From contig NZ_BMPW01000012.1 of assembly GCF_014647795.1 (NCBI RefSeq), forward strand, positions 242,629 to 306,628: a stretch of DNA of 64,000 nt, in the 5' to 3' direction. This DNA comes from Actinoplanes campanulatus. GTDB lineage: Bacteria > Actinomycetota > Actinomycetes > Mycobacteriales > Micromonosporaceae. The notes beneath the pieces were generated by a model. That model searched no databases, was not told the origin of the DNA, and was given only the letters and a program-made list of their open reading frames with translations. Both the position numbers and the translations under genes were made by a program. Below are positions 16,438 through 25,015 of this stretch, piece after piece. Within the stretch, counting starts at the first letter, position 1, and each line of letters starts with the position of its first letter.

Positions 16438-16653
16438 CACGGTGTTGATGGGACCGAGTAGCGCTTCGATCCGCCGGCCGAGAGAGCCACCCGGCAGCTG
16501 TGAAGGGTGGCCCGTGCGCCGGAGCGTGAAGACACCCCGGAGCCGCAGCACGACAAAGAGGCGCCCTGACAAGGGGCGCGAAGGTGCGGTGGTACCGCGA
16601 GGATCCCGCTCGCCCGCACCTCCCTGGGGCCGCGTTGCAGCACCAGAGGAGGT
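16438..16653 (+). promoter_or_regulatory. Translational T-box leader of the aspartyl-tRNA synthetase gene
   Basis: The leader shows the T-box parts in order. Stem I has a GAGTA bulge (about 16455-16459) and a distal AGAGAGCC...GGCAGCTGTGAAGGGTGGC arm. On the 3' side TGAA-GAC-A-CCCC places GAC (an Asp codon, about 16530-16532) in the specifier position. A GCGCCC/GGGCGC hairpin (16561-16579) follows. The T-box core TGGTACCGCG begins at 16590 and is enclosed by GGTGCGG (from 16583) and CCGCACC (to 16620). ACCTCC (16618-16623) is exactly complementary to the ribosome binding site GGAGGT (16648-16653). Pairing with uncharged tRNA would hold ACCTCC in the antisequestrator and free translation. Specifier placement is inference. 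Confidence 0.85.
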
Positions 16654-16661
16654 AACCCGCC

Positions 16662-17909
16662 ATGCAACGCATCCTCTCCACCCAGTTGGCGACCACGGAA
16701 CCCGGCACCAAGGTCACGATCGCCGGCTGGATCCACCGCAGGCGGCTGCTCAAGTCGGTGGCCTTCCTGATCGTCCGGGACGCCGCCGGGCTCAGCCAGG
16801 TGGTCGTCACCGACCCGGCCACCCGTGAACAGGTGGAACGGCTCACCGAGGAGACCGTCGTCGAGGTGACCGCCGTGGTCACCGCCAACGAGCAGGCGCC
16901 GCAGGGTGTCGAGCTGACCTCCCCGGAGATCCTGGAAACGAGCCGGGTCGCCGTACCCCTGCCGTTTGAACTGCATCGGCCCGCGCTGAGCGCGAGCCTG
17001 CCCACCCAGCTGGACCACGCGGCGCTGGCGCTGCGGCATCCGTCGCGGGCCGCGAACCTGCGCATCTCCGCCGCCGTGACCAGGGGTTTCCGGCGGTCGC
17101 TGGAAGAGCAGCGGTTCGTCGAGATCCACACGCCGAAGATCGTCGAGTCGGCGACCGAGTCGGGTGCGAACGTCTTCGAGCTCGACTACTTCGGGCGGCC
17201 CGCCTATCTGGCGCAGTCGCCGCAGTTCTTCAAACAGATGATGGTCGGCGTCTTCGAGCGGGTCTTCGAGGTGGGGCCGGTGTTCCGGGCCGAGCCGAGC
17301 GACACGGCCCGGCATCTCGCCCAGTACACGTCGCTGGACGCCGAGATGGGCTTCATCCGCGACCACCGGGACGTGATGGCGGCGCTGACCAGGACGATCG
17401 CCGGGATGCTCGGCGAGGTCACCGGGATGATCGAGACACCGGGCGTGCCGGACGAGATCCCGGCCGTGCACTTCGCCGAGGCCCTGAGGATCGCCGGGGC
17501 GCCGGAGGACGAGCCCGACCTGGCCCCCGCGCACGAGCGGGCGGTCGGCGAGTGGGCGCTGCGCGAGCACGGGTCGGAGTTCGTCTTCGTGACCGGCTAC
17601 CCGATGCGCAAGCGGCCGTTCTACACCCACCCGGACCCGGCCGACCCGACCTGGTCGAACAGCTTCGACCTGCTGTTCCGCGGCCTGGAGATCGTCACCG
17701 GCGGCCAGCGGCTGCACCGGTACGAGGACTACGTCGCCGTACTGGGCGGGGCCGGTGAGCAGGGCTACCTGGACGCGTTCCGCTACGGCATGCCCGCGCA
17801 CGGCGGCTGGGCGATCGGCCTGGAGCGCTTCGTGGCCCGCCTGACCGGCGCCGCCAACGTCCGGGAGGTGACGGCGTTCCCGCGTGACCTGCACCGGGTC
17901 GCGCCGTAG
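16662..17909 (+). CDS. aspS: Aspartyl-tRNA synthetase, archaeal/non-discriminating type
   Basis: This 415-residue class II synthetase joins aspartate to tRNA-Asp (and possibly tRNA-Asn). It has an N-terminal OB-fold anticodon-binding domain (about 1-100). The catalytic domain shows motif 2 (FEVGPVFRAEPSDT) and motif 3 (GWAIGLERFVARL). It lacks the GAD insertion and the roughly 590-residue length of the usual bacterial AspRS, so it belongs to the shorter archaeal-type group, often non-discriminating. It is probably a second AspRS in this genome (inference). ATG 16662 has GGAGGT with 8 bases of spacing, and that site is masked in the T-box leader. Confidence 0.88.
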   Translation: MQRILSTQLATTEPGTKVTIAGWIHRRRLLKSVAFLIVRDAAGLSQVVVTDPATREQVERLTEETVVEVTAVVTANEQAPQGVELTSPEILETSRVAVPLPFELHRPALSASLPTQLDHAALALRHPSRAANLRISAAVTRGFRRSLEEQRFVEIHTPKIVESATESGANVFELDYFGRPAYLAQSPQFFKQMMVGVFERVFEVGPVFRAEPSDTARHLAQYTSLDAEMGFIRDHRDVMAALTRTIAGMLGEVTGMIETPGVPDEIPAVHFAEALRIAGAPEDEPDLAPAHERAVGEWALREHGSEFVFVTGYPMRKRPFYTHPDPADPTWSNSFDLLFRGLEIVTGGQRLHRYEDYVAVLGGAGEQGYLDAFRYGMPAHGGWAIGLERFVARLTGAANVREVTAFPRDLHRVAP

Positions 17910-17924
17910 TAGTTCAATGCCATC

Positions 17925-19070
17925 GTGATTATCGACCTCGATGTGCCGGGGCCGCCGCCCGATCCGGTGCGGCGTCCCCGGCACTGGCGTCCCGCGTCGG
18001 CCCTGGTGCTGGCGTTGGCGCTGCTGCTCGGCCCGGACCACCTCGAGCGGCCGGTCCCGCCGCTGGAACGGGTGGCCACCACCGAGACCGCCACCGGCTC
18101 CTGGCTGCTCACCGACGACACCGTCTACAGCACCCGCACCCTGGCGAACGGCCGGGTCGACGTCCTGGCGCACGACCTGACCACGAACCGGCTCCGCTGG
18201 CGCCGGCAGACCGAGTGGTTCGGCGCGATGCCGGCGCTGTCGGTGTCCGGGTCGGCCGTGGTGGTCGGCGGCAACATGGGCGGCGCGCCGGTGGTGGCCG
18301 ACACGCGTACCGGCGCCGACGCGGCCACCGGACTCCAGGCGGCACTGCCCGCGGGCGACGCGGTCGTCCTCTGGGACGAGGAGTCACGCCTCGGCCTCCG
18401 CGACCCGGCGACGAACGAGGTCGCCTGGCGGCGGCCGTTCCACCAGGCCCCGGAGTCGGCCGCCGCCGACGGCCGCTACCTGGTCGTGCTGGAGGAGACC
18501 GGCGGGGCGGTCACTCTGCGGCGCTCCGACGGCCGGGTGGCCGGGCGCAACGATCAGGCATCCCCTTCCGGCGAGCCGTCCGAGATCCGGATCGTCGGCG
18601 ACCACGCCTACCTTCTCGGCGAGTACGCCCTGACCGCCCTGCACCTGCCCGACCTGACCGAGATGTGGACCGTCCGCTCGGTCATCCCGAAGTTCGTCGA
18701 CCCCTGCGGCACCCACATCTGCGTCTCCGGCGGCGGCGGCCTGCACGCCCTGAACCCCGAGGACGGCTCGGTGACCTGGACCGACCTCCACTGGAAGAGC
18801 TGGACCGACGGCTTCGCCCTGACCGTCGACGGGGAGGCCACCCTCCTCGACCCGGAGACCGGCGCCGTCCGTACCGGTCTCGGCCCCGGCCTTCCCCTCG
18901 GCGACCTGCTGCTGCGCCCCACCGGCGACGGCCTCCGCCTGATCGACTGGCACACCGGCCAGACCCGCGGCGCGATCTCCGGGACGCTCTCGACCGCCTG
19001 CCGCCGCACCGGCGTCCACCTGGCCTGCCAGCAGTCCGACGGCCTGATCCAGGTGTGGCGCCTCCCTTGA
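17925..19070 (+). CDS. PQQ-like beta-propeller protein with N-terminal anchor
   Basis: The 381-residue protein has a hydrophobic signal-anchor at about residues 23-38 (ALVLALALLLGP). It then has repeated beta-propeller blades of the PQQ/pyrrolo-quinoline type (VLAHDLTTNRLRWRRQ, LRDPATNEVAWRRPF, LHALNPEDGSVTWTDL, TLLDPETGAVRTG). It probably sits outside the membrane as a binding or scaffold protein. No catalytic residues are evident. GTG at 17925 begins only 15 bases after the AspRS stop, so it may be co-transcribed, though no functional link is obvious. Two Cys pairs near the C-terminus could form disulfides. Confidence 0.75.
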   Translation: MIIDLDVPGPPPDPVRRPRHWRPASALVLALALLLGPDHLERPVPPLERVATTETATGSWLLTDDTVYSTRTLANGRVDVLAHDLTTNRLRWRRQTEWFGAMPALSVSGSAVVVGGNMGGAPVVADTRTGADAATGLQAALPAGDAVVLWDEESRLGLRDPATNEVAWRRPFHQAPESAAADGRYLVVLEETGGAVTLRRSDGRVAGRNDQASPSGEPSEIRIVGDHAYLLGEYALTALHLPDLTEMWTVRSVIPKFVDPCGTHICVSGGGGLHALNPEDGSVTWTDLHWKSWTDGFALTVDGEATLLDPETGAVRTGLGPGLPLGDLLLRPTGDGLRLIDWHTGQTRGAISGTLSTACRRTGVHLACQQSDGLIQVWRLP

Positions 19071-19228
19071 AACCATTTCATTTCGTACGGGCTACGTGTG
19101 CCGCCGTGGGCAGAAAGCGACCTGGCTGCCGGGTCGCGCCTTTGCCGCCCGCGCCGGGCGGAGCTGCCCACTCACCCTCACCCCACCCACTCCCGGCCGT
19201 AGAGCCGCTCCCGCCGGCCGCCAGCGCT

Positions 19229-19366
19229 CGATCAAAGAGCCGGACCCGGGACCCGTGCGGCGCCAGCCGCCCAGTCAGGCTGCTTGATCAAAAAGCCGGA
19301 CCCGGGGACCCGTGCGGCGCCAGCCGCCCGGGTCGGACTGTGCGGCGCTAGCCGCCCAGTCAGGCT
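19229..19366. repeat. Intergenic GC-rich direct repeats
   Basis: A unit of about 43 bases starting GATCAAAGAGCCGGACCC and ending GCGCCAGCCGCCC occurs at 19230-19272 and again at 19286-19329. A shorter third copy with TGTGCGGCGCTAGCCGCCC follows at 19332-19366. The words AGTCAGGCT occur twice, after copies one and three. The third copy runs into the stop codon of the next minus-strand gene. It may act as a terminator region for the convergent genes. Confidence 0.75.
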
Positions 19367-19529
19367 AGAGAAGGACCGCCAGGGTGACCACCACGACGAT
19401 CGCGAAGGGGATGATCGTCGTGGTGACGAGGATGGCCCAGGCGACCGGGTGTCCGAAATTGAGCACCAGGCCACCGCCCGGTTTGGGAACGAAGACCCGC
19501 TTGTCCTGCGGGTTGCGGTAGAGAGCCAT
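19365..19529 (-). CDS. Small DUF5808-like membrane protein
   Basis: The 54-residue product begins [20 protein letters not shown] and continues VLNFGHPVAW, then a single hydrophobic segment (about residues 29-54) ending the protein. The N-terminal words resemble the DUF5808 family (YYNPDDP, FVPK, LNFGHP), although here the domain is short. Its ATG at 19529 shares one base with the TGA of lipB (TGATG), so translation is coupled to lipB. Function is unknown. Confidence 0.7.
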   Translation of the reverse strand: MALYRNPQDKRVFVPKPGGGLVLNFGHPVAWAILVTTTIIPFAIVVVVTLAVLL

Positions 19530-20158
19530 CAGATCAGCGTGGCCAGGTGGCGTTCGACGATCGGCATGACCTCGGTGACCGGGACCGGGCGGCCGACCTC
19601 GGCGCTGAGCGAGGTGACGGCGGCGTCCCGGATGCCGCACGGGATGAAGCGGTCGAAATTCGACAGGTCGCAGTCGCAGTTCAGGGCGAAACCGTGCAGC
19701 GTCACGCCGCGCGACACCCGGATGCCGATCTGGGCGATCTTGCGGTCCAGGCCGCCGTCGGTGGCCCGGACCCACGCCCCGCTGCGGCCCTCGATGCGAT
19801 CGGCCACCACACCGAACTCGGCGCAGACGTCGATCAGCAGCTGCTCGGTGCGGCGGACGTAGGCCACCACGTCGACCGGATCGGGCAGGCGCAGGATCGG
19901 GTAGCCCACGAGCTGCCCCGGACCGTGCCAAGTGATCTTGCCGCCGCGGTCGACGTCGACGACCGGGGTGCCGTCGAACGGCCGGTCGGCCGGCTCGGTG
20001 CGCTTGCCGGCGGTGAAGACGCTCGGGTGCTCCAGCAGCAGGATCGTGTCCGGCTGGGAACCGGCGACCACCGCCTCGTGCAGGCGTTTCTGCTCCTCCC
20101 AGGCCTCCAGGTAGTCGACCAGGCCGGGACGCAGGACGGTCAAGACGGAAGACGTCAC
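19529..20158 (-). CDS. lipB: Octanoyltransferase LipB
   Basis: This 209-residue enzyme transfers octanoyl from acyl carrier protein to the lipoyl domains of target enzymes, the step before LipA. The family motif [17 protein letters not shown] is present near residue 75. The catalytic Lys lies in DRKIAQIG and the catalytic Cys in IPCGIRDA. Length is normal. The gene is upstream of, and overlaps by one base, a small membrane protein gene. The start lies 9 bases after the stop of the preceding membrane protein gene, so the whole minus-strand block from 24 kb to 19.4 kb may be one transcript. Confidence 0.97.
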   Translation of the reverse strand: MTSSVLTVLRPGLVDYLEAWEEQKRLHEAVVAGSQPDTILLLEHPSVFTAGKRTEPADRPFDGTPVVDVDRGGKITWHGPGQLVGYPILRLPDPVDVVAYVRRTEQLLIDVCAEFGVVADRIEGRSGAWVRATDGGLDRKIAQIGIRVSRGVTLHGFALNCDCDLSNFDRFIPCGIRDAAVTSLSAEVGRPVPVTEVMPIVERHLATLI

Positions 20159-20167
20159 GCGGCCAGC

Positions 20168-22114
20168 CTAGTCCTCTTCCGTCCGGTCGACCGGGTCCAC
20201 TCCCGGCGTGATCCGCCACACCAGCACGTCCTGCACCTGCTCCGGCTCGCCCAGCAGGTCGGTGGTGAGCCGCAGCAGCGCGTCCCGGTTGAGCGGGCCC
20301 TTCGGGCCGGTGACCTCGGCGGGCAGGAAGATCGCCTGGAGCTTCCAGTAACGGAAGTCGATCCGTGCCTGGGCCCGGTCCAGGTTCGTGATCCGTGGCA
20401 CCTGGCCCCAGCGGGCGGCCCGGTAGAACAGCTTGTCGGTCGGCCGGTCCGGTGCGCCCACCCGGCCCACCAGGTGCCGGCCGGTCTCCAGGTAGTCCTG
20501 CGGGCCGAGGAAGTACCCGGCCGGGATCCGGAACTGGGCGTCGCCACCGCGCGCCATCGTGTACGCCTGCCAGCGCATGCTGTCCACGGCCACGTCGATG
20601 GAGAGCGGCAGCGAGGTCATCACACCGTCACCGGTGACGTAGTCCTGCCATTTCCCGCTGGCGATGAACTCCGGCTCCGGCGCCCGCTCCAGGGTGCGCA
20701 GCGGCAGCGGGGCGATCGGGGCGAGCGCCGCCACGATCAGCACGCCGACGGTGAGCCGGGCCAGCGGCCCGCGCTTGAAGAACTCGTCGGCCAGCAGCGC
20801 CAGCACGATCGCGAAGATCGCGACCACGACCAGCGTGTACCGGACCGGCAGCGCCGAGTCGAACAGCGGGACGTCGACGAACAGCGCGTACAGCAGCGGG
20901 GTGTCGCTGTGCTCCTCGCCCATGAACCGCAGTCGCGGGCCGAGCGAGAGCAGGAAGAAGAAGAGCCCCACCACGGCCAGCGCGCGCAGCGTGACCCGGC
21001 GCTCCGGCGACGACCGCTTCCACAGCAGGCCCAGCGCCACGACGACGAGCAGCACGAGCGGGGCGCCCAGGAACGAGGTGGCCTCGGTCGCGTTGGGCGC
21101 CAGGTCGGCGCCCCAGCCGAACAGACCGGCCACCGATCGCAGCGGGAACGCCACGTACGACACCAGGTCCTCGGAGTAGAACCGCATCTTGAAGCCGGTG
21201 CCGGTGAACTTGAGCGGCCCGTTGAAGTGCATGTACAGCGGCCAGGACAGCAGCGCCCCGGCGACCACCGCGGTCACGCCCAGCGACACCAGGACCCGGC
21301 CCGCCGACTCCTTGACGGCGCGCAGACCCGGCTTGGAGAACACCCACACGCCGAGGAAGAGCCCACAGGCCAGGGCGCAGAAGAACAGCGCCTCTGCGGC
21401 CACCGAGAAGCCCATGGTGCAGAGCAGGCCGAGGACCACGCCGTTGCGCACCCGGTGGCCCTTCTCCGGCAGCTTCAGCACCCACCACGCGACGATGCCG
21501 ACCATCCAGCCGGACGTCCAGTTGAGGTGGCCGTTGGCGTGCGAGACGAGACCCGGGCTGAACCCGAAGAGCAGGCCGCCGAACGCCGCGGCCAGCCCGC
21601 TGCGCACCAGCCAGCGGCGCAGGAACAGGTACCACACGAAGGCGGAGCCGGCCAGGTTCAGCGTCAGGATGGTGGCGAAGGTGACCTGCGGGCCGGCGAA
21701 GTGGGTCAGCGGCGCGAACACCACGGCGTAGAACGTGCTGGACGTGTTCATCGCCAGGTTCACGCCGCGTGGCGCGTTCAGCAGGGTGGTGAAGAACGGG
21801 TTGTTCATGTGCTGGAGCAGGTAGACGCCGTACGACATCATCCACTCGAACTGCCCCTGGTCGCTCACGTTGTCGGCGACCACGTGCCGGTACGGCGCCC
21901 GCCACAGCCCCTGACAGACGTAGACGGCCGCGGCCAGCGACACGAGAGCCATCGCGAGGTGCGACTTCCAGGCCCGCCACATGGATGCGGGCCGGGCTTC
22001 GGGTTCACGTGTCGTCGGGTCGGCCGGGTCGTCGGAATCCCGGGTCGTCGGGTCCGTCATCGGGGCGGGCGCGGCGATCGTCACGTCGCGGAGATTATCC
22101 AGCCCCGAATTCAT
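20168..22114 (-). CDS. Polytopic membrane protein, GT-C-like (paralog 2 of 2)
   Basis: The 648-residue protein has about a dozen hydrophobic segments, a large extracytoplasmic N-terminal loop after the first segment (WRAPYRHVVADNVSDQGQFEW), and a C-terminal soluble domain (about residues 470-648). This layout resembles GT-C glycosyltransferases and related PTPS-like membrane proteins, which use lipid-linked sugars. An acidic DNVSDQ motif in the first loop could be catalytic, but I cannot name a substrate. ATG 22114 overlaps the TGA of the upstream paralog (ATGA), which fixes this start against an open frame extending to 22150. The neighbour at 22111-23982 is clearly homologous. Confidence 0.75.
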   Translation of the reverse strand: MNSGLDNLRDVTIAAPAPMTDPTTRDSDDPADPTTREPEARPASMWRAWKSHLAMALVSLAAAVYVCQGLWRAPYRHVVADNVSDQGQFEWMMSYGVYLLQHMNNPFFTTLLNAPRGVNLAMNTSSTFYAVVFAPLTHFAGPQVTFATILTLNLAGSAFVWYLFLRRWLVRSGLAAAFGGLLFGFSPGLVSHANGHLNWTSGWMVGIVAWWVLKLPEKGHRVRNGVVLGLLCTMGFSVAAEALFFCALACGLFLGVWVFSKPGLRAVKESAGRVLVSLGVTAVVAGALLSWPLYMHFNGPLKFTGTGFKMRFYSEDLVSYVAFPLRSVAGLFGWGADLAPNATEATSFLGAPLVLLVVVALGLLWKRSSPERRVTLRALAVVGLFFFLLSLGPRLRFMGEEHSDTPLLYALFVDVPLFDSALPVRYTLVVVAIFAIVLALLADEFFKRGPLARLTVGVLIVAALAPIAPLPLRTLERAPEPEFIASGKWQDYVTGDGVMTSLPLSIDVAVDSMRWQAYTMARGGDAQFRIPAGYFLGPQDYLETGRHLVGRVGAPDRPTDKLFYRAARWGQVPRITNLDRAQARIDFRYWKLQAIFLPAEVTGPKGPLNRDALLRLTTDLLGEPEQVQDVLVWRITPGVDPVDRTEED

Positions 22115-23982
22115 CGTTCGATCGGGTCCACGCCGGGACGAATGCGCCACACCAGAACATCGTCCACTTTCTCCGGTGGACCGAGCAGATCGGTGGCGGT
22201 CGTCTCCACCGCGTCACGGAACAGCGTCATGTGGTCGGAACCGGTGATCTGTTCGGGTAGGAAGAGCACCTCCACATTCCAGTAGGCGAAGTCAAGCCGG
22301 GCCTGCTCGCGGTCGGCGTTGCTGAGCTGGGCGACGTAGCCGTACAGGGCGGCGCGGGTGAACAGCCAGTCGGTCGGCCCCGGCGGCGCGCCGATCCGGC
22401 CGATCTCCTTGCGGCCCGCCTCGCCGTTGATCATCGGGCCGAGGAAATAGCCGTCCGGGATCCGGAACTGCGGTCCGCCGCGAGCCATCGTGTACGCCTG
22501 CCAGCGCTGCCCGTCGGCCGTCACGTTGAGCGCGAACGGCAGGGCGGAGATCACACCGTTGTCCGACACGTACCGCTGCCAGGTGCCGTTGGCGATGAAG
22601 TCCGGCTCCGGGGCCCGCTCCTGGTGGCGCACCGGCAGCGGGAAGATCGGCAGGAGCGCGGCCACGATCGCCGCGGTCACCGCGGTCTGGAGGTTGGGCG
22701 ACAGCCGCCGGTCCACCAGCTCCTGGGTGATCAGGGCCAGCAGGATGCCGAAGACGCCGACCACGACCAGCGCCAGCCGCAGGGGCAGCGCCGAGTCGAA
22801 CAGCGGCAGGTGGGCGAGCGCCGCGTAGGGCAGCGGGATGGGCAGTTCGTCGTCCATCCAGTTCACCCGCGGGCCCCAGGACAGCACCAGGAAGACGCCG
22901 CCGACGACCAGGATCGCCCGCAACGTGGCCCGGCGGACCGGCACGGCCCGCCGCCACACCAGGACCGCGGAGACCACCATCAGGAGGATCAGGGGTACGC
23001 CGAAGAACGACGACTCCTCGGTGCGGTTGGGCGCCAGGGTGGAGCCCAGCCCGAACAGCGCGGCCAGCGACCGGCTCGGGAACGACAGGTACGCCGCCAC
23101 GTCCTCGGCGAAGTAGCGCTGGTTGAACCCGGTCCCGGAGAACGTCTGCGGGCCGGCGAAGTGCATGTACAGCGGGTAGGCCAGCAGCGCCCCGGCCACC
23201 ACGGCGGTCACCCCGAGCGCCCGCAGTACGGTGCCCGCCGCGGCCTTCGCCTCGGCGCGGACCGGCCCGGCCAGCGCCCAGGTCACGATGAAGATGCCGC
23301 TGGCCAGGGCGGTGTAGAAGAGGCCCTCGGCGGCGATCGTGAAGCAGCCGGCCAGCATGACGCCGAGGATCAGCCCGTTGCGCAGCCAGCGGCCCGGCTG
23401 CCGCAGCCGCAGCACCTGCCAGATGACGACCGGGGCCACCCACCCGGCCGTCCAGTTCAGGTGGCCGTTGGCGTGCGAGATGAAACCGGGGGCGAACCCG
23501 CAGAACATGCCGCCCAGCCCGGCCGCGAGCGGGCTGCGGACCAGCCAGCGGCGCATGAACAGATACCACGCGAAGGCGGAGCCGGCGAGATTCAGGGTGA
23601 GGATCGTCACGTAGCTGATCTGCGGGCCGGCGAAGTGGGTCAGCGGCGCGAACAGCACCGTGTACACCGAGATCGACGTGTTCGCCGCCAGGTTGACGCC
23701 CCACGGCACGTTCAACAGGTCGCTGAAGAACGGGTCCGAGCCGTGGCCCAGCGTGTACACCCCGTACCCCAGCAGCCACTCGAAGAACGCCTGGTCCCCG
23801 ATGTTGTCGGAGAGACCGTGACGGTACGGATCGCGCCAGAGACCGTTGGTCACGTAGACGGCGAGCGCGAGCGCTGTCAGAGCGACGGCCAGATGGCCAC
23901 GCCAAGGTCGGCCACGCGGAGGTGGCGAGGACTCGGCGGGCGGATCGGCGGACGCGGCGGGGGCGGGGGTGACGACGGACAT
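22111..23982 (-). CDS. Polytopic membrane protein, GT-C-like (paralog 1 of 2)
   Basis: The 623-residue protein shares its plan and many blocks with the next gene: YVTNGLWRDPYRHGLSDNIGDQ against YVCQGLWRAPYRHVVADNVSDQ in loop 1, the LTHFAGPQ block, NLAGSAF-WYLF, HANGHLNWT, and the C-terminal WRI-PGVDP. They arose by tandem duplication and have diverged. The conserved first-loop acidic residues and the C-terminal soluble domain suggest a membrane-bound transferase acting outside the cytoplasmic membrane (inference). A Pro/Ala-rich N-terminus of about 25 residues precedes the first membrane segment. Confidence 0.75.
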   Translation of the reverse strand: MSVVTPAPAASADPPAESSPPPRGRPWRGHLAVALTALALAVYVTNGLWRDPYRHGLSDNIGDQAFFEWLLGYGVYTLGHGSDPFFSDLLNVPWGVNLAANTSISVYTVLFAPLTHFAGPQISYVTILTLNLAGSAFAWYLFMRRWLVRSPLAAGLGGMFCGFAPGFISHANGHLNWTAGWVAPVVIWQVLRLRQPGRWLRNGLILGVMLAGCFTIAAEGLFYTALASGIFIVTWALAGPVRAEAKAAAGTVLRALGVTAVVAGALLAYPLYMHFAGPQTFSGTGFNQRYFAEDVAAYLSFPSRSLAALFGLGSTLAPNRTEESSFFGVPLILLMVVSAVLVWRRAVPVRRATLRAILVVGGVFLVLSWGPRVNWMDDELPIPLPYAALAHLPLFDSALPLRLALVVVGVFGILLALITQELVDRRLSPNLQTAVTAAIVAALLPIFPLPVRHQERAPEPDFIANGTWQRYVSDNGVISALPFALNVTADGQRWQAYTMARGGPQFRIPDGYFLGPMINGEAGRKEIGRIGAPPGPTDWLFTRAALYGYVAQLSNADREQARLDFAYWNVEVLFLPEQITGSDHMTLFRDAVETTATDLLGPPEKVDDVLVWRIRPGVDPIER

Positions 23983-24013
23983 CAGCCGCAGGTTAGCAAG
24001 AAAGCCTGTTTTT

Positions 24014-24931
24014 CTAGGGGGCCATCGCCGGTTGCGCTCCGAGGGTCGCCGCCAGCGCGGCGCCGATCTCGGGGTACGCCCACGCGAACCCGGCCTGCGA
24101 CAGCACCCCGGGCAGCACCCGCTGACTGCGCTGCGCCTCCCCGGCCAGCCCGCCGATCACCAGGTCGAGCACCGGGCCGGGCACCGAGAACAGAGCGGGC
24201 CGGTGCAGCACCCGGGCCAGTTCCCGGGTGAACTCGGCGTTGGTCACCGGCCGGGGTGAGACGAGGTTCACCGGACCGGCCAGGTCGTCGCGTTCCAGCA
24301 GGAACTCGGCGGCGGCCAGCCAGTCGGCCAGGGCGATCCAGGACATCCACTGCCGCCCGCCACCGATCCGGGCGCCCGCGCCCAGCTTGAACGGCAGAAG
24401 CAGCGGCTTGATCAGCGAGCCGCCGGCGTCGATCGCCGGAGCGGTGCGCAGCAGCACCACCCGGGCGCCGGCGTCCTCGGCCGGCCGGGCCGCGGCCTCC
24501 CACACCCGGCACAGGTCGGCCAGGAACGTGTTGCCGGCCGGGGCCTCCTCGGCGACCGCCTGATCGCCGGTGTCGCCGTACCACCCGACGGCGGAGCTCT
24601 GGAGCAGCACCCGGGGACGCTCGTCGGCCGGCAGCCGGCCGATCGTCTGGGCGATGGTGTCGGTGGTGTCGATCCGGCTGGACCGGAGCACCCGCTTGTA
24701 CGCCGCGGTCCACCGGTGGTCGCCGACATTGGCGCCGGACAGGTTGATCACCGCATCCGCACCGGCCAGCACGGCCTGGTCGAGCCGGCCCTGCGCCGGA
24801 TCCCAGGACGACTCGTCCGGCCGTTCGGAGGGGCGCCGGACCAGCCGGACGATGTCGTGGCCGCTCTGTCGCAGCCGTTCGGCGAGCCGGGTGCCGAGGA
24901 ATCCGGACGCTCCGGCCATGACGATCCGCAT
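24014..24931 (-). CDS. TIGR01777 family epimerase (SDR, YfcH-like)
   Basis: The 305-residue protein begins with the NAD(P)-binding GASGFLGTRLAERL of extended short-chain dehydrogenases. It carries family blocks INLSGANVG, LLQSSAVGWYGDTGD and a C-terminal extension with QRVLPGVLSQAGFAW, which mark TIGR01777. The reaction is not established; the fold suggests an NAD(P)-dependent sugar or small-molecule epimerase. The start at ATG 24931 places the nucleotide-binding motif at residue 7 and has AGGGTCAGG upstream; an open frame extends to 24988. In M. tuberculosis its counterpart (Rv2216) also lies beside dlaT and lipB. Confidence 0.88.
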   Translation of the reverse strand: MRIVMAGASGFLGTRLAERLRQSGHDIVRLVRRPSERPDESSWDPAQGRLDQAVLAGADAVINLSGANVGDHRWTAAYKRVLRSSRIDTTDTIAQTIGRLPADERPRVLLQSSAVGWYGDTGDQAVAEEAPAGNTFLADLCRVWEAAARPAEDAGARVVLLRTAPAIDAGGSLIKPLLLPFKLGAGARIGGGRQWMSWIALADWLAAAEFLLERDDLAGPVNLVSPRPVTNAEFTRELARVLHRPALFSVPGPVLDLVIGGLAGEAQRSQRVLPGVLSQAGFAWAYPEIGAALAATLGAQPAMAP

Positions 24932-24968
24932 ACCTGACCCTTTCCCGAAGATCGGTTGTTTCAAAACA

Positions 24969-25005
24969 GACCGGGGGGTACGCCGCAACGGCGCACCCCC
25001 CGGTC
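24969..25005 (-). terminator. Intrinsic terminator of the lpd-sucB genes
   Basis: A 17-pair stem (GACCGGGGGGT... against ...CCCCCCGGTC) with a CAA loop lies about 10 bases after the sucB stop. On the minus strand the single mismatch becomes a G-U pair and TGTTTTGA follows the stem. Confidence 0.85.
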
Positions 25006-25015
25006 CATGTCGTCC

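Noticed and set aside
19547-22285. Plus-strand 912-codon frame opposite lipB and the membrane protein
   Set aside because: It is the complement of well-supported minus-strand coding sequence; no family features.
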